Below, piece by piece: positions 53,539 to 64,000 of a stretch of 64,000 bases of DNA (the stretch's first letter is position 1; each line of letters opens with the position of its first letter). Origin of the DNA: Providencia heimbachae ATCC 35613 (GTDB lineage: Bacteria > Pseudomonadota > Gammaproteobacteria > Enterobacterales > Enterobacteriaceae); the NCBI RefSeq assembly GCF_001655055.1, contig NZ_LXEW01000024.1, forward strand, positions 49,543 through 113,542. The letters run 5' to 3'. The position numbers and the translations under genes were made by a program. The notes beneath the pieces were generated by a model, which saw only the letters and a program-made list of their open reading frames with translations, was not told where the DNA came from and made no database searches.

Positions 53539-55540
53539 TTTTGAATTACAAGCTGGTCACCCATTTCCGCTTGGCTGTTTGGTTGACGATGAAGGCATCA
53601 ACTTTGCCCTTTATAGCCAACAGGCGCAAAAAGTTGAATTATGCCTGTTTGACTCACAAGGAAAGGAGAAACGTTACCCATTAATGCAAGGTGAAAATGC
53701 TATTTGGCATGGTTATTTGCTTGGTGCCATGGCTGGACTCCATTATGGATATCGCATACATGGCCCTTGGCAGCCATCAAAAGGGTTGCGCTTCAATCCC
53801 AATAAATTGCTTATCGACCCTTATAGCCGCGCGCTGAGCGGAAAAGTTAATGATTACAGTCAATTTATTGATAATTCAGACAACATTAGTCTTATCGACA
53901 ATGGAGCAAGCGCACCAAAATCGATTGTTATAGATGAATTTTATCAATGGGGAGCTGATAAGCACCCGAACATACCTTGGTCAAAAACCGTTATTTATGA
54001 GGCTCATGTTCGTGGTTTAACTCAACAGCATCCCGATATACCCGAAGCGATCCGCGGTACTTACGCGGCTATCGCTCATCCAGTCATGATCAACTATTTG
54101 AAAGCGTTAGGGATCACTGCTCTTGAGCTACTGCCCGTGCAATATCATCTCGATGAACCTCGTTTACAGAACCTCAATCTCACCAATTATTGGGGATACA
54201 ATACGCTGGCACCTTTTGCTATTGAGCCATCTTATTGGTCAGAAAGCCCAAATAGTTCACCGCTTTCAGAATTTCGTGACATGGTTAAAGCCTTACACAA
54301 TGCTGGTATTGAAGTCATTTTAGACATCGTTTTTAACCATACTGCCGAGCTCGATTTAAATGGACCAACCCTATCGTTTCGCGGGATTGATAACCAAACT
54401 TATTACTGGCTAACAGAAAATGGTGACTATCAAAACTGGACCGGTTGTGGCAATACGTTGCGTTTATCTCATCCCACAGTGAAACAATGGGTGATTGATT
54501 GCCTGCATTTTTGGGCTATCGAATGCCGTGTTGATGGTTTCCGTTTTGACTTAGCCAGTGTGCTGGGTAGAACACCTGAATTTTCACCTAACGCGCCACT
54601 CTTATCGGCGATCACGCAAGACCCTATTTTATCTAAATTAAAGTTGATCGCCGAGCCGTGGGATATCGGTATAGGCGGTTATCAGCTTGGTCATTTTCCC
54701 GCACCATTTGCTGAGTGGAATGACCGATTCCGCGATGATATGCGCCAGTTCACGTTAAATGGCGGTATTTCTCTCGCCAATTTTGCTAACCGTTTTGCGG
54801 GTTCGAGTGATATTTATCAGCCGAGTCAACGTCTACCTTATGCATCAATCAATAAGATAACTTCACATGATGGTTTCACCTTAAGAGATCTGGTTAGCTT
54901 TAACCATAAGCATAACCAAGCTAATGGTGAGGAAAATCGCGATGGTACCGACAGTAACCACAGTAATAATCATGGTTATGAAGGGTTAGATGCCCCTTTG
55001 CATATTCAGCAATATCGCACTCAAAGTTGTAAGCACTTACTCACATTCCTGATGTTGTCACTCGGAACACCGATGTTGCTTGCGGGAGATGAGTTTGGAA
55101 ATAGCCAACAAGGCAATAATAACGCCTACTGCCAAGATTCCCCTTTGAGTTGGTTAGATTGGCAAACTCGAGATGAGCGTCTTTTTCTATTTACCAAACA
55201 GCTCATTGCACTGAGAAAAAAAATCGCCACATTAACCGAAGGTCAATGGTGGACAGGCGAAGTTTTACCCAATACAGGGAATAAAGATGTTGAATGGCTC
55301 AATCAGCAAGGAGAACCCTTAACGACCGAACAATGGCATACGGTATCTCCCTTACAAATATTGCTCGATGGCACATGGCTATTGATTATCAATTTAACAG
55401 CACAAACCCATTATTTAAAACTCCCCGTTGGTCATTGGGTGAGCGTCGCAGGCTTTGAATGTGCCAATGAGGCTATTAACACGGAAAATCATCAAATAAA
55501 TTCCTTTAGCATCAATTTATTAACCAATTTCATTCATTAA
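53525..55540 (+). CDS. glgX: Glycogen debranching enzyme
   Basis: A 671-residue GH13 isoamylase-type enzyme like E. coli GlgX (657). The N-terminal CBM48-like domain ([19 protein letters not shown]) is followed by the barrel, with nucleophile Asp342 (GFRFDLASV) and acid Glu377 (IAEPWD). It removes the alpha-1,6 branches left by phosphorylase. The start is GTG with an AGGGAGA site, inside the end of glgB, so the two are translationally coupled. Confidence 0.94.
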   Translation: MQKIDFELQAGHPFPLGCLVDDEGINFALYSQQAQKVELCLFDSQGKEKRYPLMQGENAIWHGYLLGAMAGLHYGYRIHGPWQPSKGLRFNPNKLLIDPYSRALSGKVNDYSQFIDNSDNISLIDNGASAPKSIVIDEFYQWGADKHPNIPWSKTVIYEAHVRGLTQQHPDIPEAIRGTYAAIAHPVMINYLKALGITALELLPVQYHLDEPRLQNLNLTNYWGYNTLAPFAIEPSYWSESPNSSPLSEFRDMVKALHNAGIEVILDIVFNHTAELDLNGPTLSFRGIDNQTYYWLTENGDYQNWTGCGNTLRLSHPTVKQWVIDCLHFWAIECRVDGFRFDLASVLGRTPEFSPNAPLLSAITQDPILSKLKLIAEPWDIGIGGYQLGHFPAPFAEWNDRFRDDMRQFTLNGGISLANFANRFAGSSDIYQPSQRLPYASINKITSHDGFTLRDLVSFNHKHNQANGEENRDGTDSNHSNNHGYEGLDAPLHIQQYRTQSCKHLLTFLMLSLGTPMLLAGDEFGNSQQGNNNAYCQDSPLSWLDWQTRDERLFLFTKQLIALRKKIATLTEGQWWTGEVLPNTGNKDVEWLNQQGEPLTTEQWHTVSPLQILLDGTWLLIINLTAQTHYLKLPVGHWVSVAGFECANEAINTENHQINSFSINLLTNFIH

Positions 55541-55561
55541 GAATTTTTAGAGGCAATTTAT

Positions 55562-56866
55562 ATGCTTGAAGAAATGTTAGCGCTTTCTCATTCAAATTCA
55601 GCGCAACGCTTAATGCTAGCAAAACAATTACCAAATAAAACGGTCGCACTTATATTAGCGGGCGGGAGAGGAACACGCTTAAAAGCGCTGACGAATAAAC
55701 AACCCAAACCATCACTTTTTTTTGGGGGAAAATTTAGAATTATTGATTTTACATTATCGAATTGTATTAATTCAGGTATCTACCGAATTGGCGTATTAAC
55801 GCAATACTACTCTCATTCATTAATTCAACATATTCAACGCAGTTGGTCATTTCTAAATGATAAAGAAAATGAATTTATTGATATTTTGCCCGCACAACAA
55901 AAACAGGGAAATGATGGGTGGTATCAAGGCACTGCAGATGCCATTTTCCAAAATTTAGATGTGATAAGTCAATATGATGCGAAATATATCATCATTTTAG
56001 CTGGGGATCACATCTACAAAATGGACTACTCCCAAATACTACTAGACCATGTGGAAAAAGGCAGTAAATGCACGGTTGCTTGTATCGAAGTACCGAGCGC
56101 AGTGGCATCTGGATTTGGCATTATGGATATTGATGAAAGTGAGCGGATTATTAATTTTATTGAAAAGCCTTCACACCCGCCCTCAATCCCTGGAAAACCG
56201 GGTTTTTCATTAGCGAGTATGGGGATCTACGTCTTTGATGCGCAATATTTATATCAACTTTTATCTGAAGAAAACACGGTTATCGAAACCCACCATGACT
56301 TTGGAAAAGATTTAATTCCAAAGGTCGTTGAGCAAGGTGCCGCGTGGGCACACCCATTTAGTCGGTCATGTATTTCTTCTGAATTTAACAGTGATGCACC
56401 GCCTTATTGGCGTGATGTCGGCACGATTGATGCCTATTGGAGTGCAAATCTTGACTTAGTCTCCACAAAACCAGAATTGGATATGTATGACCACAATTGG
56501 CCGATCCGTACTGCGATGCCATCATTACCACCGGCAAAATTTATTCAAGATAGTGCCCAGATGCAAGGCGTGATCATTAATTCTCTGATTAATTCTGGCT
56601 GTATTGTTTCCAACTCCAAGATTATTAATTCAGTTTTATTTCAAGAGGTTAGAATTAACCAACTTTGTCATATCAACGCCGCCGTGTTGCTCCCTGAAGT
56701 TCATGTGGGATCGGCTTGTCGCTTAAAGCGCTGCATCGTCGAACAAGGCTGCAGACTGCCAGATGGATTGATTGTTGGGGAAAACCCTAAAGACGATGAA
56801 CGACGTTTTTATCGTTCCGAAGGGGGAGTGGTGCTCATCACTCAAGATATGTTGAATAAACTGTAA
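55562..56866 (+). CDS. glgC: Glucose-1-phosphate adenylyltransferase
   Basis: A 434-residue ADP-glucose pyrophosphorylase. It has the nucleotide-binding motif [11 protein letters not shown] near residues 30-40, Lys41 in the position of the E. coli activator-site lysine 39, and a C-terminal left-handed beta-helix domain. It makes ADP-glucose, the committed and regulated step of glycogen synthesis. A GAGG site lies 10 bases before the ATG. The glgA gene follows after 17 bases. Confidence 0.95.
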   Translation: MLEEMLALSHSNSAQRLMLAKQLPNKTVALILAGGRGTRLKALTNKQPKPSLFFGGKFRIIDFTLSNCINSGIYRIGVLTQYYSHSLIQHIQRSWSFLNDKENEFIDILPAQQKQGNDGWYQGTADAIFQNLDVISQYDAKYIIILAGDHIYKMDYSQILLDHVEKGSKCTVACIEVPSAVASGFGIMDIDESERIINFIEKPSHPPSIPGKPGFSLASMGIYVFDAQYLYQLLSEENTVIETHHDFGKDLIPKVVEQGAAWAHPFSRSCISSEFNSDAPPYWRDVGTIDAYWSANLDLVSTKPELDMYDHNWPIRTAMPSLPPAKFIQDSAQMQGVIINSLINSGCIVSNSKIINSVLFQEVRINQLCHINAAVLLPEVHVGSACRLKRCIVEQGCRLPDGLIVGENPKDDERRFYRSEGGVVLITQDMLNKL

Positions 56867-56883
56867 AAAGGATAGAGATAAAA

Positions 56884-58359
56884 ATGCGAGTGTTACATGC
56901 ATGTTCAGAGCTATTTCCGCTGCTAAAAACGGGAGGACTAGCGGATGTATTAGGTGCGCTTCCTCAAGCACAAATTGCCGCTGGAGCAGACGCACGTTTA
57001 GTCATGCCTGCTTTTCCTGCTTTACTCAACTCAATAGAAAATAACATTATAATAAACAGCGTAGAAACGTTTGCAGGTCAGGTTGCGCTACGCTTTGGTG
57101 TCTATGATGGCATCGGAATTTATCTCATTGATGCGCCGTACTTATATCAGCGAGAAGGAAGCCCTTACCACGATGACGCATTACATGCCTATGCCGATAA
57201 TTATAAACGTTTCGCACTACTCGGTTGGATGGCTTGCGAGCTTGCGTGTGGCCTTGACCCACAATGGTGTCCTGAAATTGTTCATGCTCATGATTGGCAC
57301 GCAGGGTTATCCGCAGCTTACTTAGCGACTAAAGACTACCCTGCCCGCGCCGTTTTAACTGTGCATAATTTAGCTTATCAAGGGTTATTTTCCGCTAAAC
57401 ACTTTGATGAACTTCAGCTTCCTAAGCATTTTTTTACACCGGAAGGTCTCGAATTTTATGGGCAAATTTCCTATCTGAAAGCAGGAATTGTTTATGCTAA
57501 CAAAGTGATATTTGTCAGCCCAACCTATGCCAAAGAAGTGGTCACCGCCGAATATGGTTGTGGGTTAGAAAACTTACTCAAACAATGCCAATCTCAAGGC
57601 AAGCTCGTCGGCATTCTCAATGGTGTCGACTACCAAATTTGGGATCCTAAAATAGATACGCTGATCCCAAGTAACTACGCACTTAGAGATATGCAAGGCA
57701 AGCTTAAATGTAAAATTGCCCATCAAACAGAAAACGGCTTAACAGTGACGGATAAAGTACCATTATTTGGTATTGTCAGCCGCTTAACCTCCCAAAAAGG
57801 CTTGGATTTGTTACTGGCAGCGATACCCAATTTATTAAATTTGGGAGGACAAATTACCCTATTAGGCTGCGGTGACCCTAATTTACAAGAAGCTTATCAA
57901 TCACTCGCACAAAAATATCCAAAACAAATCGCTGTGCGGATTGGTTATGACGAAGCTTACGCACACCAACTGATTGCAGCCGCTGATGTTATTTTAGTAC
58001 CAAGTCGCTATGAACCTTGCGGGCTAACACAGCTATATGGTTTAAAATATGGCGCAATTCCTCTAGTTAAGCATACAGGCGGTCTTGCCGATACCGTTCG
58101 CGACTGCTCCCTTGAAAACCTTGCCGATAAGTCAGCTACGGGTTTTGTTTTCTATGACAACCACGACGTCCCATGCCAGCACAACAATGTACCCCAATAC
58201 AACCAAATAACGGAATTAAACCGAGCCATTCGTCGCGCTTTCGCACTTTGGGCTGATCAAGCTAAATGGCGACGTGTTCGGCGCCAAGGCATGAGCATGA
58301 ACTTTAGCTGGCAATTGTCTGCGGAAAAATATCTTTCTTTATATCAAAGTATTACATGA
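56884..58359 (+). CDS. glgA: Glycogen synthase
   Basis: A 491-residue GT5 glycosyltransferase; E. coli GlgA has 477. The N-terminal motif [13 protein letters not shown] contains the ADP-glucose-binding Lys15, and the C-terminal motif [14 protein letters not shown] contains the catalytic glutamate. It extends alpha-1,4 chains from ADP-glucose. The extra residues seem spread over small insertions. AAGGA lies before the ATG. Two tandem ERIC-type repeats separate it from glgP. Confidence 0.95.
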   Translation: MRVLHACSELFPLLKTGGLADVLGALPQAQIAAGADARLVMPAFPALLNSIENNIIINSVETFAGQVALRFGVYDGIGIYLIDAPYLYQREGSPYHDDALHAYADNYKRFALLGWMACELACGLDPQWCPEIVHAHDWHAGLSAAYLATKDYPARAVLTVHNLAYQGLFSAKHFDELQLPKHFFTPEGLEFYGQISYLKAGIVYANKVIFVSPTYAKEVVTAEYGCGLENLLKQCQSQGKLVGILNGVDYQIWDPKIDTLIPSNYALRDMQGKLKCKIAHQTENGLTVTDKVPLFGIVSRLTSQKGLDLLLAAIPNLLNLGGQITLLGCGDPNLQEAYQSLAQKYPKQIAVRIGYDEAYAHQLIAAADVILVPSRYEPCGLTQLYGLKYGAIPLVKHTGGLADTVRDCSLENLADKSATGFVFYDNHDVPCQHNNVPQYNQITELNRAIRRAFALWADQAKWRRVRRQGMSMNFSWQLSAEKYLSLYQSIT

Positions 58360-58398
58360 TTTATTCGTCAGGAAGTTTTATTCATTATTCACATGCAT

Positions 58399-58526
58399 AT
58401 ATACCCAAAATAATTCGAGTTTCAGGTAGGCGACAAGCAAAGATAGCCTGATAAACATAGGTTAACTATATGATTCAGGTAGCTGAGTGTAGTCAACAAC
58501 GCTGTAACTTGAAGTATGGCGGGTAT
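58399..58526. repeat. ERIC-type repeat, tandem copy 1
   Basis: About 126 bases, from tatacccaaaataattcg to gtatggcgggtat, with the usual imperfect palindrome. It begins 39 bases after glgA and runs directly into copy 2 with a period of 126 bases. Confidence 0.82.
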
Positions 58527-58653
58527 ATACCCAAAATAATTCGAGTTTCAGGTAGGCGACAAGCAAAGATAGCCTGATGAACATAGGTTAACTATGTGAT
58601 TCAGGTAGCTGAGCGTAGTCAACAACGCTGTAACTTGAAGTATGACGGGTATA
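58527..58653. repeat. ERIC-type repeat, tandem copy 2
   Basis: The same unit as copy 1 with only about four base differences by eye (for example ataaac/atgaac and gagtgt/gagcgt). It ends 14 bases before the glgP start, next to its ribosome site. Such close similarity suggests a recent tandem duplication. Confidence 0.82.
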
Positions 58654-58667
58654 AGGGAAAGGAAAAT

Positions 58668-61121
58668 ATGGATACAATATTTAGCATCAAAACTAAAGAA
58701 GAACGCATCAATATTTTAATCGATTCTATTCAACAAAAATTAAAATTTATGGTTGGTAAAGATCCAGCCATCGCCACTAAGCACGATTGGTTAAATGCCA
58801 TTTCCTATGCGATACGCGATTTAACGGTTGATCGATGGCTACAGTCTATTCGCACATCATTATCACAATCTGGTCGTACTGTGGCCTATTTATCCATGGA
58901 GTTTCTTATTGGGAGAACCTTATCCAATACATTATTGAATTTAGAAATGTACGATGATGTTGCTGCTGCACTCAGCAAAATGGGGTTTAAATTAGATGAA
59001 ATTGCCGAGGAAGAAGATGACCCCGGTTTGGGAAATGGGGGGCTAGGAAGATTAGCAGCATGTTTTCTTGATTCACTTGCAACACTCAAAATCCCCTCTG
59101 TCGGGTTTGGCATTCGTTATGAATATGGCATGTTCCAACAAAATATTATTGATGGCCAACAAGTTGAATCAATCGATAGATGGTTACAATATGGGAATGC
59201 ATGGGAATTCCCACGCTATAACTTGTACTATAAAATCAAATTTGGTGGCCGTGTTCAACTAGAGGGTAAAGTCGCTCGCTGGATTGAAACAGAAGAAGTG
59301 TTAGCGCGTGCCCATGACCAAATTATTATGGGATATGGTTGCCATGCAACAAATACCCTACGCTTATGGTCAGCCCATGCCACCAACGATATGAACCTAA
59401 GTAAATTTAATCAAGGTGACTACTCTGCGGCAGTGGAAGACAAAAATTTTTCAGAAAATATGTCTCGCGTACTTTATCCAAATGATTCCACTGAATCCGG
59501 CAAAATATTACGCTTAGGACAAGAGTATTTTCTAGTTTCCGCTACCCTACAAAACATTCTTCATTTTCACTATTTAGTGTATGAAACCTACGATAATTTA
59601 GCAGAAAAAATCGCTATTCATCTCAATGATACACACCCAGTTTTAGCGATCCCTGAGTTAATGCGTTTGCTAATTGATGAGCATGAATATGCTTGGCAAG
59701 ACGCATGGGCTATGGCAGAAAAAATTTTCTCTTACACCAATCATACCTTGATGAGTGAAGCACTAGAAAGATGGCCAGTCGATTTACTTGGTCGAGTTTT
59801 ACCGCGCCATTTGCAGATTATCTTTGAAATTAATGATCATTTTCTTAAACAAATTAAACAACGTTACCCCAACGATCCTGACTTACTTACCCGACTATCA
59901 ATTATTGATGAATCCCATGGACGCCAAATTAGAATGGCGTGGTTAGCGGTTGTCGGTAGCTATAAAGTCAATGGCGTCTCGCAACTTCACTCCGAGTTAA
60001 TGACAAAAGAAATATTCGCTGATTTCGCCAAAGTATTTCCAGAGCGTTTTTGCAATATAACCAATGGAATCACTCCGAGACGCTGGCTAGCTTTGTGTAA
60101 TAAGCCCTTAGCTGGACTTATCGATGATACAATAGGCAAAGAGTGGCGCAAGGAGTTAACCCTTTTATCTGAATTAAAACAAAAAGCAGACTACCCTTTG
60201 TTTATTGAAAAAATAAAGGCCTGTAAATTTGAAAATAAAGTTGCTCTCGCGACATATATTGCAAAGAATCTGAATATCATTGTTGACCCTAATGCCCTAT
60301 TCGATGTGCAAATCAAACGTATTCACGAATATAAACGCCAATTATTGAATATCCTGCAAGTTATTGGGCGCTATTATCGAATACTCCAATCACCCGAAAA
60401 AAATTGGGTACCAAGAGTGGTTATTTTTGCGGGAAAAGCTGCGTCATCTTACGTTAATGCAAAAATGATTATTCAGCTCATCAACGATGTAGCAAAAGTG
60501 ATCAATCATGACCCGAGAATAAAAAATAAACTCAAAGTGGTTTTTATTCCTAATTACGGTGTCAGTTTGGCGCAACTGATTATTCCAGCGACTGATTTAT
60601 CTGAGCAGATTTCGTTAGCGGGAACAGAAGCATCAGGAACCGGCAATATGAAATTTGCCCTAAATGGCGCACTCACCATTGGTACTCTTGATGGTGCAAA
60701 TGTCGAAATTAGAGAACGAGTCGGTAAAGACAATATTTTTATTTTTGGCAATACCACCGAACAAGTTGAAGAACTACGTTCAAAAGGCTATGACCCACGC
60801 AAAATTTATGAAGAAGATGCCGAGATCCATCAGGTATTAAACTCCTTGGTTTCAGGAATTTTTAGCCCCGAAGATCCGAATCGTTATTACCCTTTATATG
60901 ACTCATTAGTTAACTTTGGAGACCATTACCAACTATTAGCTGATTACCGTTCTTATGTAAAAGCCCAAGATGAAGTCGATAAACTTTATCTAAAACCTGA
61001 CTTTTGGGCACAAAAAACGGTCTTTAATATCGCCCAAATGGGGTACTTTTCATCTGACCGCACGATCCAAGAATACGTCGATAAAATTTGGCAGGTGAAA
61101 CCAACTTTGTCGTCTTGTTAA
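58668..61121 (+). CDS. glgP: Glycogen phosphorylase
   Basis: An 817-residue GT35 phosphorylase, like E. coli GlgP (815). The PLP lysine is Lys662 in [10 protein letters not shown], and the [20 protein letters not shown] active-site loop is near residue 110. It releases glucose 1-phosphate from glycogen. The ATG at 58668 follows an AAAGGA site; the frame upstream runs into the ERIC repeat, which is not coding. It completes glgBXCAP. A terminator follows. Confidence 0.95.
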   Translation: MDTIFSIKTKEERINILIDSIQQKLKFMVGKDPAIATKHDWLNAISYAIRDLTVDRWLQSIRTSLSQSGRTVAYLSMEFLIGRTLSNTLLNLEMYDDVAAALSKMGFKLDEIAEEEDDPGLGNGGLGRLAACFLDSLATLKIPSVGFGIRYEYGMFQQNIIDGQQVESIDRWLQYGNAWEFPRYNLYYKIKFGGRVQLEGKVARWIETEEVLARAHDQIIMGYGCHATNTLRLWSAHATNDMNLSKFNQGDYSAAVEDKNFSENMSRVLYPNDSTESGKILRLGQEYFLVSATLQNILHFHYLVYETYDNLAEKIAIHLNDTHPVLAIPELMRLLIDEHEYAWQDAWAMAEKIFSYTNHTLMSEALERWPVDLLGRVLPRHLQIIFEINDHFLKQIKQRYPNDPDLLTRLSIIDESHGRQIRMAWLAVVGSYKVNGVSQLHSELMTKEIFADFAKVFPERFCNITNGITPRRWLALCNKPLAGLIDDTIGKEWRKELTLLSELKQKADYPLFIEKIKACKFENKVALATYIAKNLNIIVDPNALFDVQIKRIHEYKRQLLNILQVIGRYYRILQSPEKNWVPRVVIFAGKAASSYVNAKMIIQLINDVAKVINHDPRIKNKLKVVFIPNYGVSLAQLIIPATDLSEQISLAGTEASGTGNMKFALNGALTIGTLDGANVEIRERVGKDNIFIFGNTTEQVEELRSKGYDPRKIYEEDAEIHQVLNSLVSGIFSPEDPNRYYPLYDSLVNFGDHYQLLADYRSYVKAQDEVDKLYLKPDFWAQKTVFNIAQMGYFSSDRTIQEYVDKIWQVKPTLSSC

Positions 61122-61128
61122 AATAATC

Positions 61129-61165
61129 AATCGCGCCGTATTGTTATTATTGCGGCGCGATTTGA
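61129..61165. terminator. Terminator between convergent glgP and xylR-like genes
   Basis: A 10-bp GC-rich stem (aatcgcgccg / cggcgcgatt) with a 14-base loop, 8 bases after the glgP stop. T-rich bases are short on both sides. It is placed to serve both genes. Confidence 0.75.
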
Positions 61166-61178
61166 TGGTTATTATCAG

Positions 61179-62345
61179 TTACTCATTTCGATATTCTTTT
61201 GGCGTCATACCGCACTCTTTTTTAAAGATAGAATAAAAATATTGCAGCGAGGGATACCCACACATGACAGATATTTCTTGTACCGGCAAAGAGGTGGTCA
61301 TCAGTAAATTTTGCGCGCGCTTGAATTTTTCTTCATAAATAACAGTATGAATTGTTTTTCCAATTTCTTTTTTAAAGCGTTGCTCTAAATTCGATCGAGA
61401 CATATTTACAGCATCAAGGACTTGCTCTGTTTTTATTCCTTTACAGGCATTGTAATAAATAAAATGCATAGCTTGGACTACGGTAGGGTCTTTAAATGAA
61501 TGAAAATCGGTTGAACGCCGCTCAACAATTTTAACCGGAGGCACAAGAATACGTTGCAGTTTCTCTGATGGATGCCCTTCTAATAACTGATGTAATAGCT
61601 TTGCGGCTAAATAGCCCATTTGTCGAGAACCTTGTACCACCGATGAAAGTGCAATACGCGACAAATAACGCGTCATATCTTCATCATCAATACCAATAAT
61701 ACTAATTTCTTCGGGCACATTAATATTTAAATTATCACAAACTTGAAGAAGGTGGCGTGCCCGTGCATCCGTTACAGCAATAACCCCAGTTTGTGGCGGT
61801 AATGTTTGGATCCAATCTGCTAATCTATTTTGCGCGTGTTGCCAGTTTTCCTGTGTAATATCCATTCCATTATAGATGATCCCAGGATATTTCTCGCTCG
61901 TCACCAGTTGGCGAAATGCGTATTCTCTTTCATTAGACCAATGCGGATAGTCTTTAATAGGTAGGCCATAAAAGGCAAAATGCTTTAACCCTTTTTGCTT
62001 TAAATGTAAAAATGCCTGATAAACTAATTCATTATTATCCGTTGCAATATAATGAACAGGTGGATATCTCTGAGCCTCGTGAAAAGATCCCCCAACACCA
62101 ACTACCGATAATGTTGACTGACTTAAATGTGAAGCAATAACCGGGTCATCAAAGTCGGCAATAATACCGTCGCATACCCAATTATTAATATTATCAAGGC
62201 GGGTTCGAAAATCTTCTTCGATAAATACATCCCAATGGCACTGTGATGCTTGAAGGTATTCACCAACGCCTTCAACCACTTGTCTGTCATAAACTTTATT
62301 TGCATTAAATAACAGTGCAATTCGATAATATTTATCTTTTTTCAT
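61179..62345 (-). CDS. xylR: XylR-type xylose regulator (AraC family)
   Basis: A 388-residue regulator, close to E. coli XylR (392) throughout. The N-terminal periplasmic-binding-like domain (YRIALLFNANKVYDRQVVEG, VVGVGGSFHEAQRYPPVHYI) binds the sugar, and the C-terminal AraC-type double helix-turn-helix (about residues 285-385) ends PSLQYFYSIFKKECGMTPKEY. XylR activates xylose genes when D-xylose is bound. No xylA, xylB or xylFGH genes are near. The start has an AAGGGA site. Confidence 0.92.
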   Translation of the reverse strand: MKKDKYYRIALLFNANKVYDRQVVEGVGEYLQASQCHWDVFIEEDFRTRLDNINNWVCDGIIADFDDPVIASHLSQSTLSVVGVGGSFHEAQRYPPVHYIATDNNELVYQAFLHLKQKGLKHFAFYGLPIKDYPHWSNEREYAFRQLVTSEKYPGIIYNGMDITQENWQHAQNRLADWIQTLPPQTGVIAVTDARARHLLQVCDNLNINVPEEISIIGIDDEDMTRYLSRIALSSVVQGSRQMGYLAAKLLHQLLEGHPSEKLQRILVPPVKIVERRSTDFHSFKDPTVVQAMHFIYYNACKGIKTEQVLDAVNMSRSNLEQRFKKEIGKTIHTVIYEEKFKRAQNLLMTTSLPVQEISVMCGYPSLQYFYSIFKKECGMTPKEYRNE

Positions 62346-62416
62346 TTTTTATTTCCCTTGCCCGTCTCTATCACATTGAGCCATACCTGCAACTCTATCA
62401 AAATTCACTCACTATG

Positions 62417-62544
62417 CTATACCCCAAAATAATTCGAGTTGCAGGTAGGCGACAAGGGAAGATAGCCCGGTGAGCATAGATTAACTATGCGATTCGGGTA
62501 GCTGAGCGCAGTCAACACCCCTGCAGCTTGAAGTATGACGGGGG
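62417..62544. repeat. ERIC-type intergenic repeat
   Basis: About 128 bases, from tataccccaaaataattcg to gaagtatgacgggg, closely matching the tandem pair after glgA. The core reads ggtgagcatagattaac, tatgcgattcgggtagc. Confidence 0.82.
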
Positions 62545-62547
62545 AGG

Positions 62548-62563
62548 TGTGATGACTATCACA
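62548..62563. promoter_or_regulatory. Perfect CRP-type site
   Basis: TGTGA-TGACTA-TCACA matches all ten CRP core positions, and the palindrome extends one base further on each side. It lies about 100 bases before the malY-like start, a position suited to activation of that gene; it is about 200 bases before the xylR-like start. Confidence 0.7.
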
Positions 62564-62661
62564 CAAGCTAAATTTCATAATACCAAAGCAAAAAATAGGA
62601 ATAACCAATAAAAAATACAAAGCGTATTTTGTCTTTAACTATATTGCCGAAGAGGTGTTCC

Positions 62662-63831
62662 ATGTACCACGATAATTTTAATAAAATAATTTCTAGGCAA
62701 AATACCTATAGTGCAAAATGGTGCCATAATAATGCCAATATCATTCCTTTGTCTGTTGCTGATATGGATTTTCCTGCTCCTGAGTTTATTATTAATAAGC
62801 TTGCAGAGTTTAATCATAAAGGAATCTATGGCTATACAAGTCTTAGCCATGATTGGAACAATGTTGCCGTAAATTGGTTTAAAACACAGTATCAATGGAC
62901 AGTGAATCCCGAACACGTTGTTTTTTGCCCGCGAATTATTCAAGCCGTCTCCCTGTTTATGCAAAATTTCACCGGTATTGGTGATAAAGTGACGACCCTT
63001 TCACCGGCTTATCATCCGATAAGTAATGCCGTCAACGTCAATAATAGAGAATTATTAGAAAGTACACTCATTTACCATGATGGAAAATATTCCATTGACT
63101 TCGATGACTTAGAAAATAAATTTAAACAGTCTGTCTGCTTTATTTTATTATCACCTCATAATCCTACAGGCACTGTTTGGCAACATGATGATTTATTAAA
63201 AATTGCTGCTTTAGCCGAAAAACACCAAGTCTTTATTATTTCTGATGATGTTCACGCTGACTTTATTTTTGATGACTTTGTTTATTATCCAATCTCGTCT
63301 TTGAATAGTTATGTGGAACAACATTCGTTTATTTGCACTTCTCCTGCAAAAACATTCAATTTAGCCGGGCTAGAAATCGCCAATATTATTATTGCTAACA
63401 CGGAATACCGTCATAAATTTATCCATTGTTTAATCGCCGCGGGTATCCATAATCCCGGCTATTTCACTGTGCCGGCTTTTCTTCAAGCCTATACCTTTCA
63501 AGGCCAACAATGGATTGGCGAGTTAAAGCAATATCTCACCGATAACCGACGTTGGGTACAAGAACAATGCCAACGTTATTTCCCTGATTGGGTTATTACC
63601 CAAAGCCATGGCACTTACATGCTGTGGATTAATTATCAAAAAATGCAGTTAACCGAAAAACAACTTAAACATTGGTTTATTTCATTAGCCGAAGTAGAAA
63701 TGAGTTGGGGAAGTGGATTTGGTGTCGCTGGTGACGGCTTTTTCCGTATTAACATCGCAACGCCACGTTCAACTTTAGAAACCGTATTTACTCGACTTAT
63801 TCGTACTTTACCCTACGCATGCTCGGAATAA
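62662..63831 (+). CDS. MalY/PatB-family PLP enzyme (probable cystathionine beta-lyase)
   Basis: A 389-residue class I/II aminotransferase-fold enzyme like E. coli MalY (390). It has the start motif SVADMDFPAPEFI, LSPHNPTGTVW near the middle, and the PLP lysine Lys230 in SPAKTFNLAGLE. Members cleave C-S bonds (cystathionine, cysteine) to give thiols or sulfide, pyruvate and ammonia. The ATG at 62662 has a GAGG site. It is followed 6 bases later by an NhaC-type antiporter gene, so the two form an operon. There is no malX or malI beside it. Confidence 0.88.
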   Translation: MYHDNFNKIISRQNTYSAKWCHNNANIIPLSVADMDFPAPEFIINKLAEFNHKGIYGYTSLSHDWNNVAVNWFKTQYQWTVNPEHVVFCPRIIQAVSLFMQNFTGIGDKVTTLSPAYHPISNAVNVNNRELLESTLIYHDGKYSIDFDDLENKFKQSVCFILLSPHNPTGTVWQHDDLLKIAALAEKHQVFIISDDVHADFIFDDFVYYPISSLNSYVEQHSFICTSPAKTFNLAGLEIANIIIANTEYRHKFIHCLIAAGIHNPGYFTVPAFLQAYTFQGQQWIGELKQYLTDNRRWVQEQCQRYFPDWVITQSHGTYMLWINYQKMQLTEKQLKHWFISLAEVEMSWGSGFGVAGDGFFRINIATPRSTLETVFTRLIRTLPYACSE

Positions 63832-63837
63832 ATAAAA

Positions 63838-64000
63838 ATGAAAACAAAAAAAACACCTAGGACGCCTACATTACTTGAATCACTCTTTCCTATTTTAACC
63901 ATGGTCGTGTTACTCGGAGGAGGCTATGCGGCCTTTGATCTTCCTCCTGAACCATTAATGGTTCTTTCTACCGTTGTGGCTGGTTTATTGGTTAAACCCG
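63838..64000 (+). CDS. NhaC-type Na+/H+ antiporter (3' end outside window)
   Basis: Only the first 54 codons are in the window. They encode a short basic N-terminus (MKTKKTPRTPTLLESLFPI), then a hydrophobic helix with LTMVVLLGGGYAAFDLPPEP and the start of a second. This is the look of the NhaC family, whose members exchange Na+ or amino acid-derived substrates (malate/lactate in some) for protons. It starts 6 bases after the malY-like stop. The call rests on a short piece. Confidence 0.6.
   Translation, partial: MKTKKTPRTPTLLESLFPILTMVVLLGGGYAAFDLPPEPLMVLSTVVAGLLVKP

Larger units (their letters stand above)
62346..62661. other. Divergent region between xylR-like and malY-like genes
   Basis: 316 bases without a gene. 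Most is an ERIC-type repeat (62417-62544). A perfect CRP-type site follows immediately at 62548-62563. Confidence 0.7.

Noticed and set aside
58596..58667. Upstream extension of glgP
   Set aside because: The extra codons lie within the ERIC-type repeat; the ATG at 58668 has a good ribosome site and gives the family length.
1..64000. CRISPR arrays, tRNA, rRNA, insertion sequences or prophage genes
   Set aside because: No spaced repeat arrays, RNA gene signatures, transposases, integrases or phage genes were seen.

Overview
The window is AT-rich chromosomal DNA of a gammaproteobacterium, most likely Providencia or a close relative in the Morganellaceae. The clues are a Tat-type membrane L-amino acid deaminase (the enzyme behind the phenylalanine-deaminase test of Proteus, Providencia and Morganella), an MR/P-like fimbrial operon with MrpH- and MrpJ-like genes, a glgBXCAP operon, E. 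coli-like dsdC-dsdX-dsdA and XylR genes, and several ERIC-type intergenic repeats. The genus is an inference; no rRNA or other marker gene is present. No CRISPR, tRNA, rRNA, prophage or insertion sequence was seen.

Region by region: (1) 1-4521, a partial RpiR-type regulator and a mannose-family PTS (EIIA, EIIB, EIIC, EIID) that ends in a tyrosine-phosphatase-like gene. (2) 4759-14048, a pentulose pathway: a divergent AraD-type 4-epimerase, a DeoR regulator, a ribose-type ABC importer, a 3-epimerase and an L-xylulose-type kinase. (3) 14234-19442, a 2-ketogluconate operon (kguEKTD) with a convergent PtxS-like LacI repressor and a perfect operator palindrome. (4) 19551-23427, D-serine use (dsdC, dsdX, dsdA). 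(5) 23487-31304, a peptide-use cluster: M42 peptidase, GntR regulator, Dpp/Opp-type ABC importer with a fused permease-ATPase, binding protein, and a divergent DUF1028 gene. (6) 32249-34389, the L-amino acid deaminase followed by an exported RidA-family protein. (7) 34597-36063, a two-helix membrane protein of unknown role. (8) 36269-39942, a catecholate-type siderophore ABC importer with a possible Fur box. (9) 40287-48193, the MR/P-like fimbrial operon, with a duplicated minor subunit gene and a probable attenuator after the major subunit gene. (10) 49444-50661, a pirin and a small GNAT protein. (11) 51343-61121, glycogen synthesis and breakdown (glgB, glgX, glgC, glgA, glgP). (12) 61179-64000, a XylR-type regulator away from any xyl genes, a MalY/PatB-type PLP enzyme and the start of an NhaC-type antiporter.

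Almost everything is nutrient uptake and catabolism, each block with its own local regulator and several with CRP-like sites. Fimbrial adhesion and glycogen storage complete the picture of a host- or waste-associated enteric bacterium. The points most worth following up are the deaminase/exported RidA pair, the PTS with a phosphatase as last gene, the peptidase-DUF1028-transporter cluster, the strong hairpin in the glg leader, and the long gene-free stretch with a perfect CRP-like site before the deaminase.
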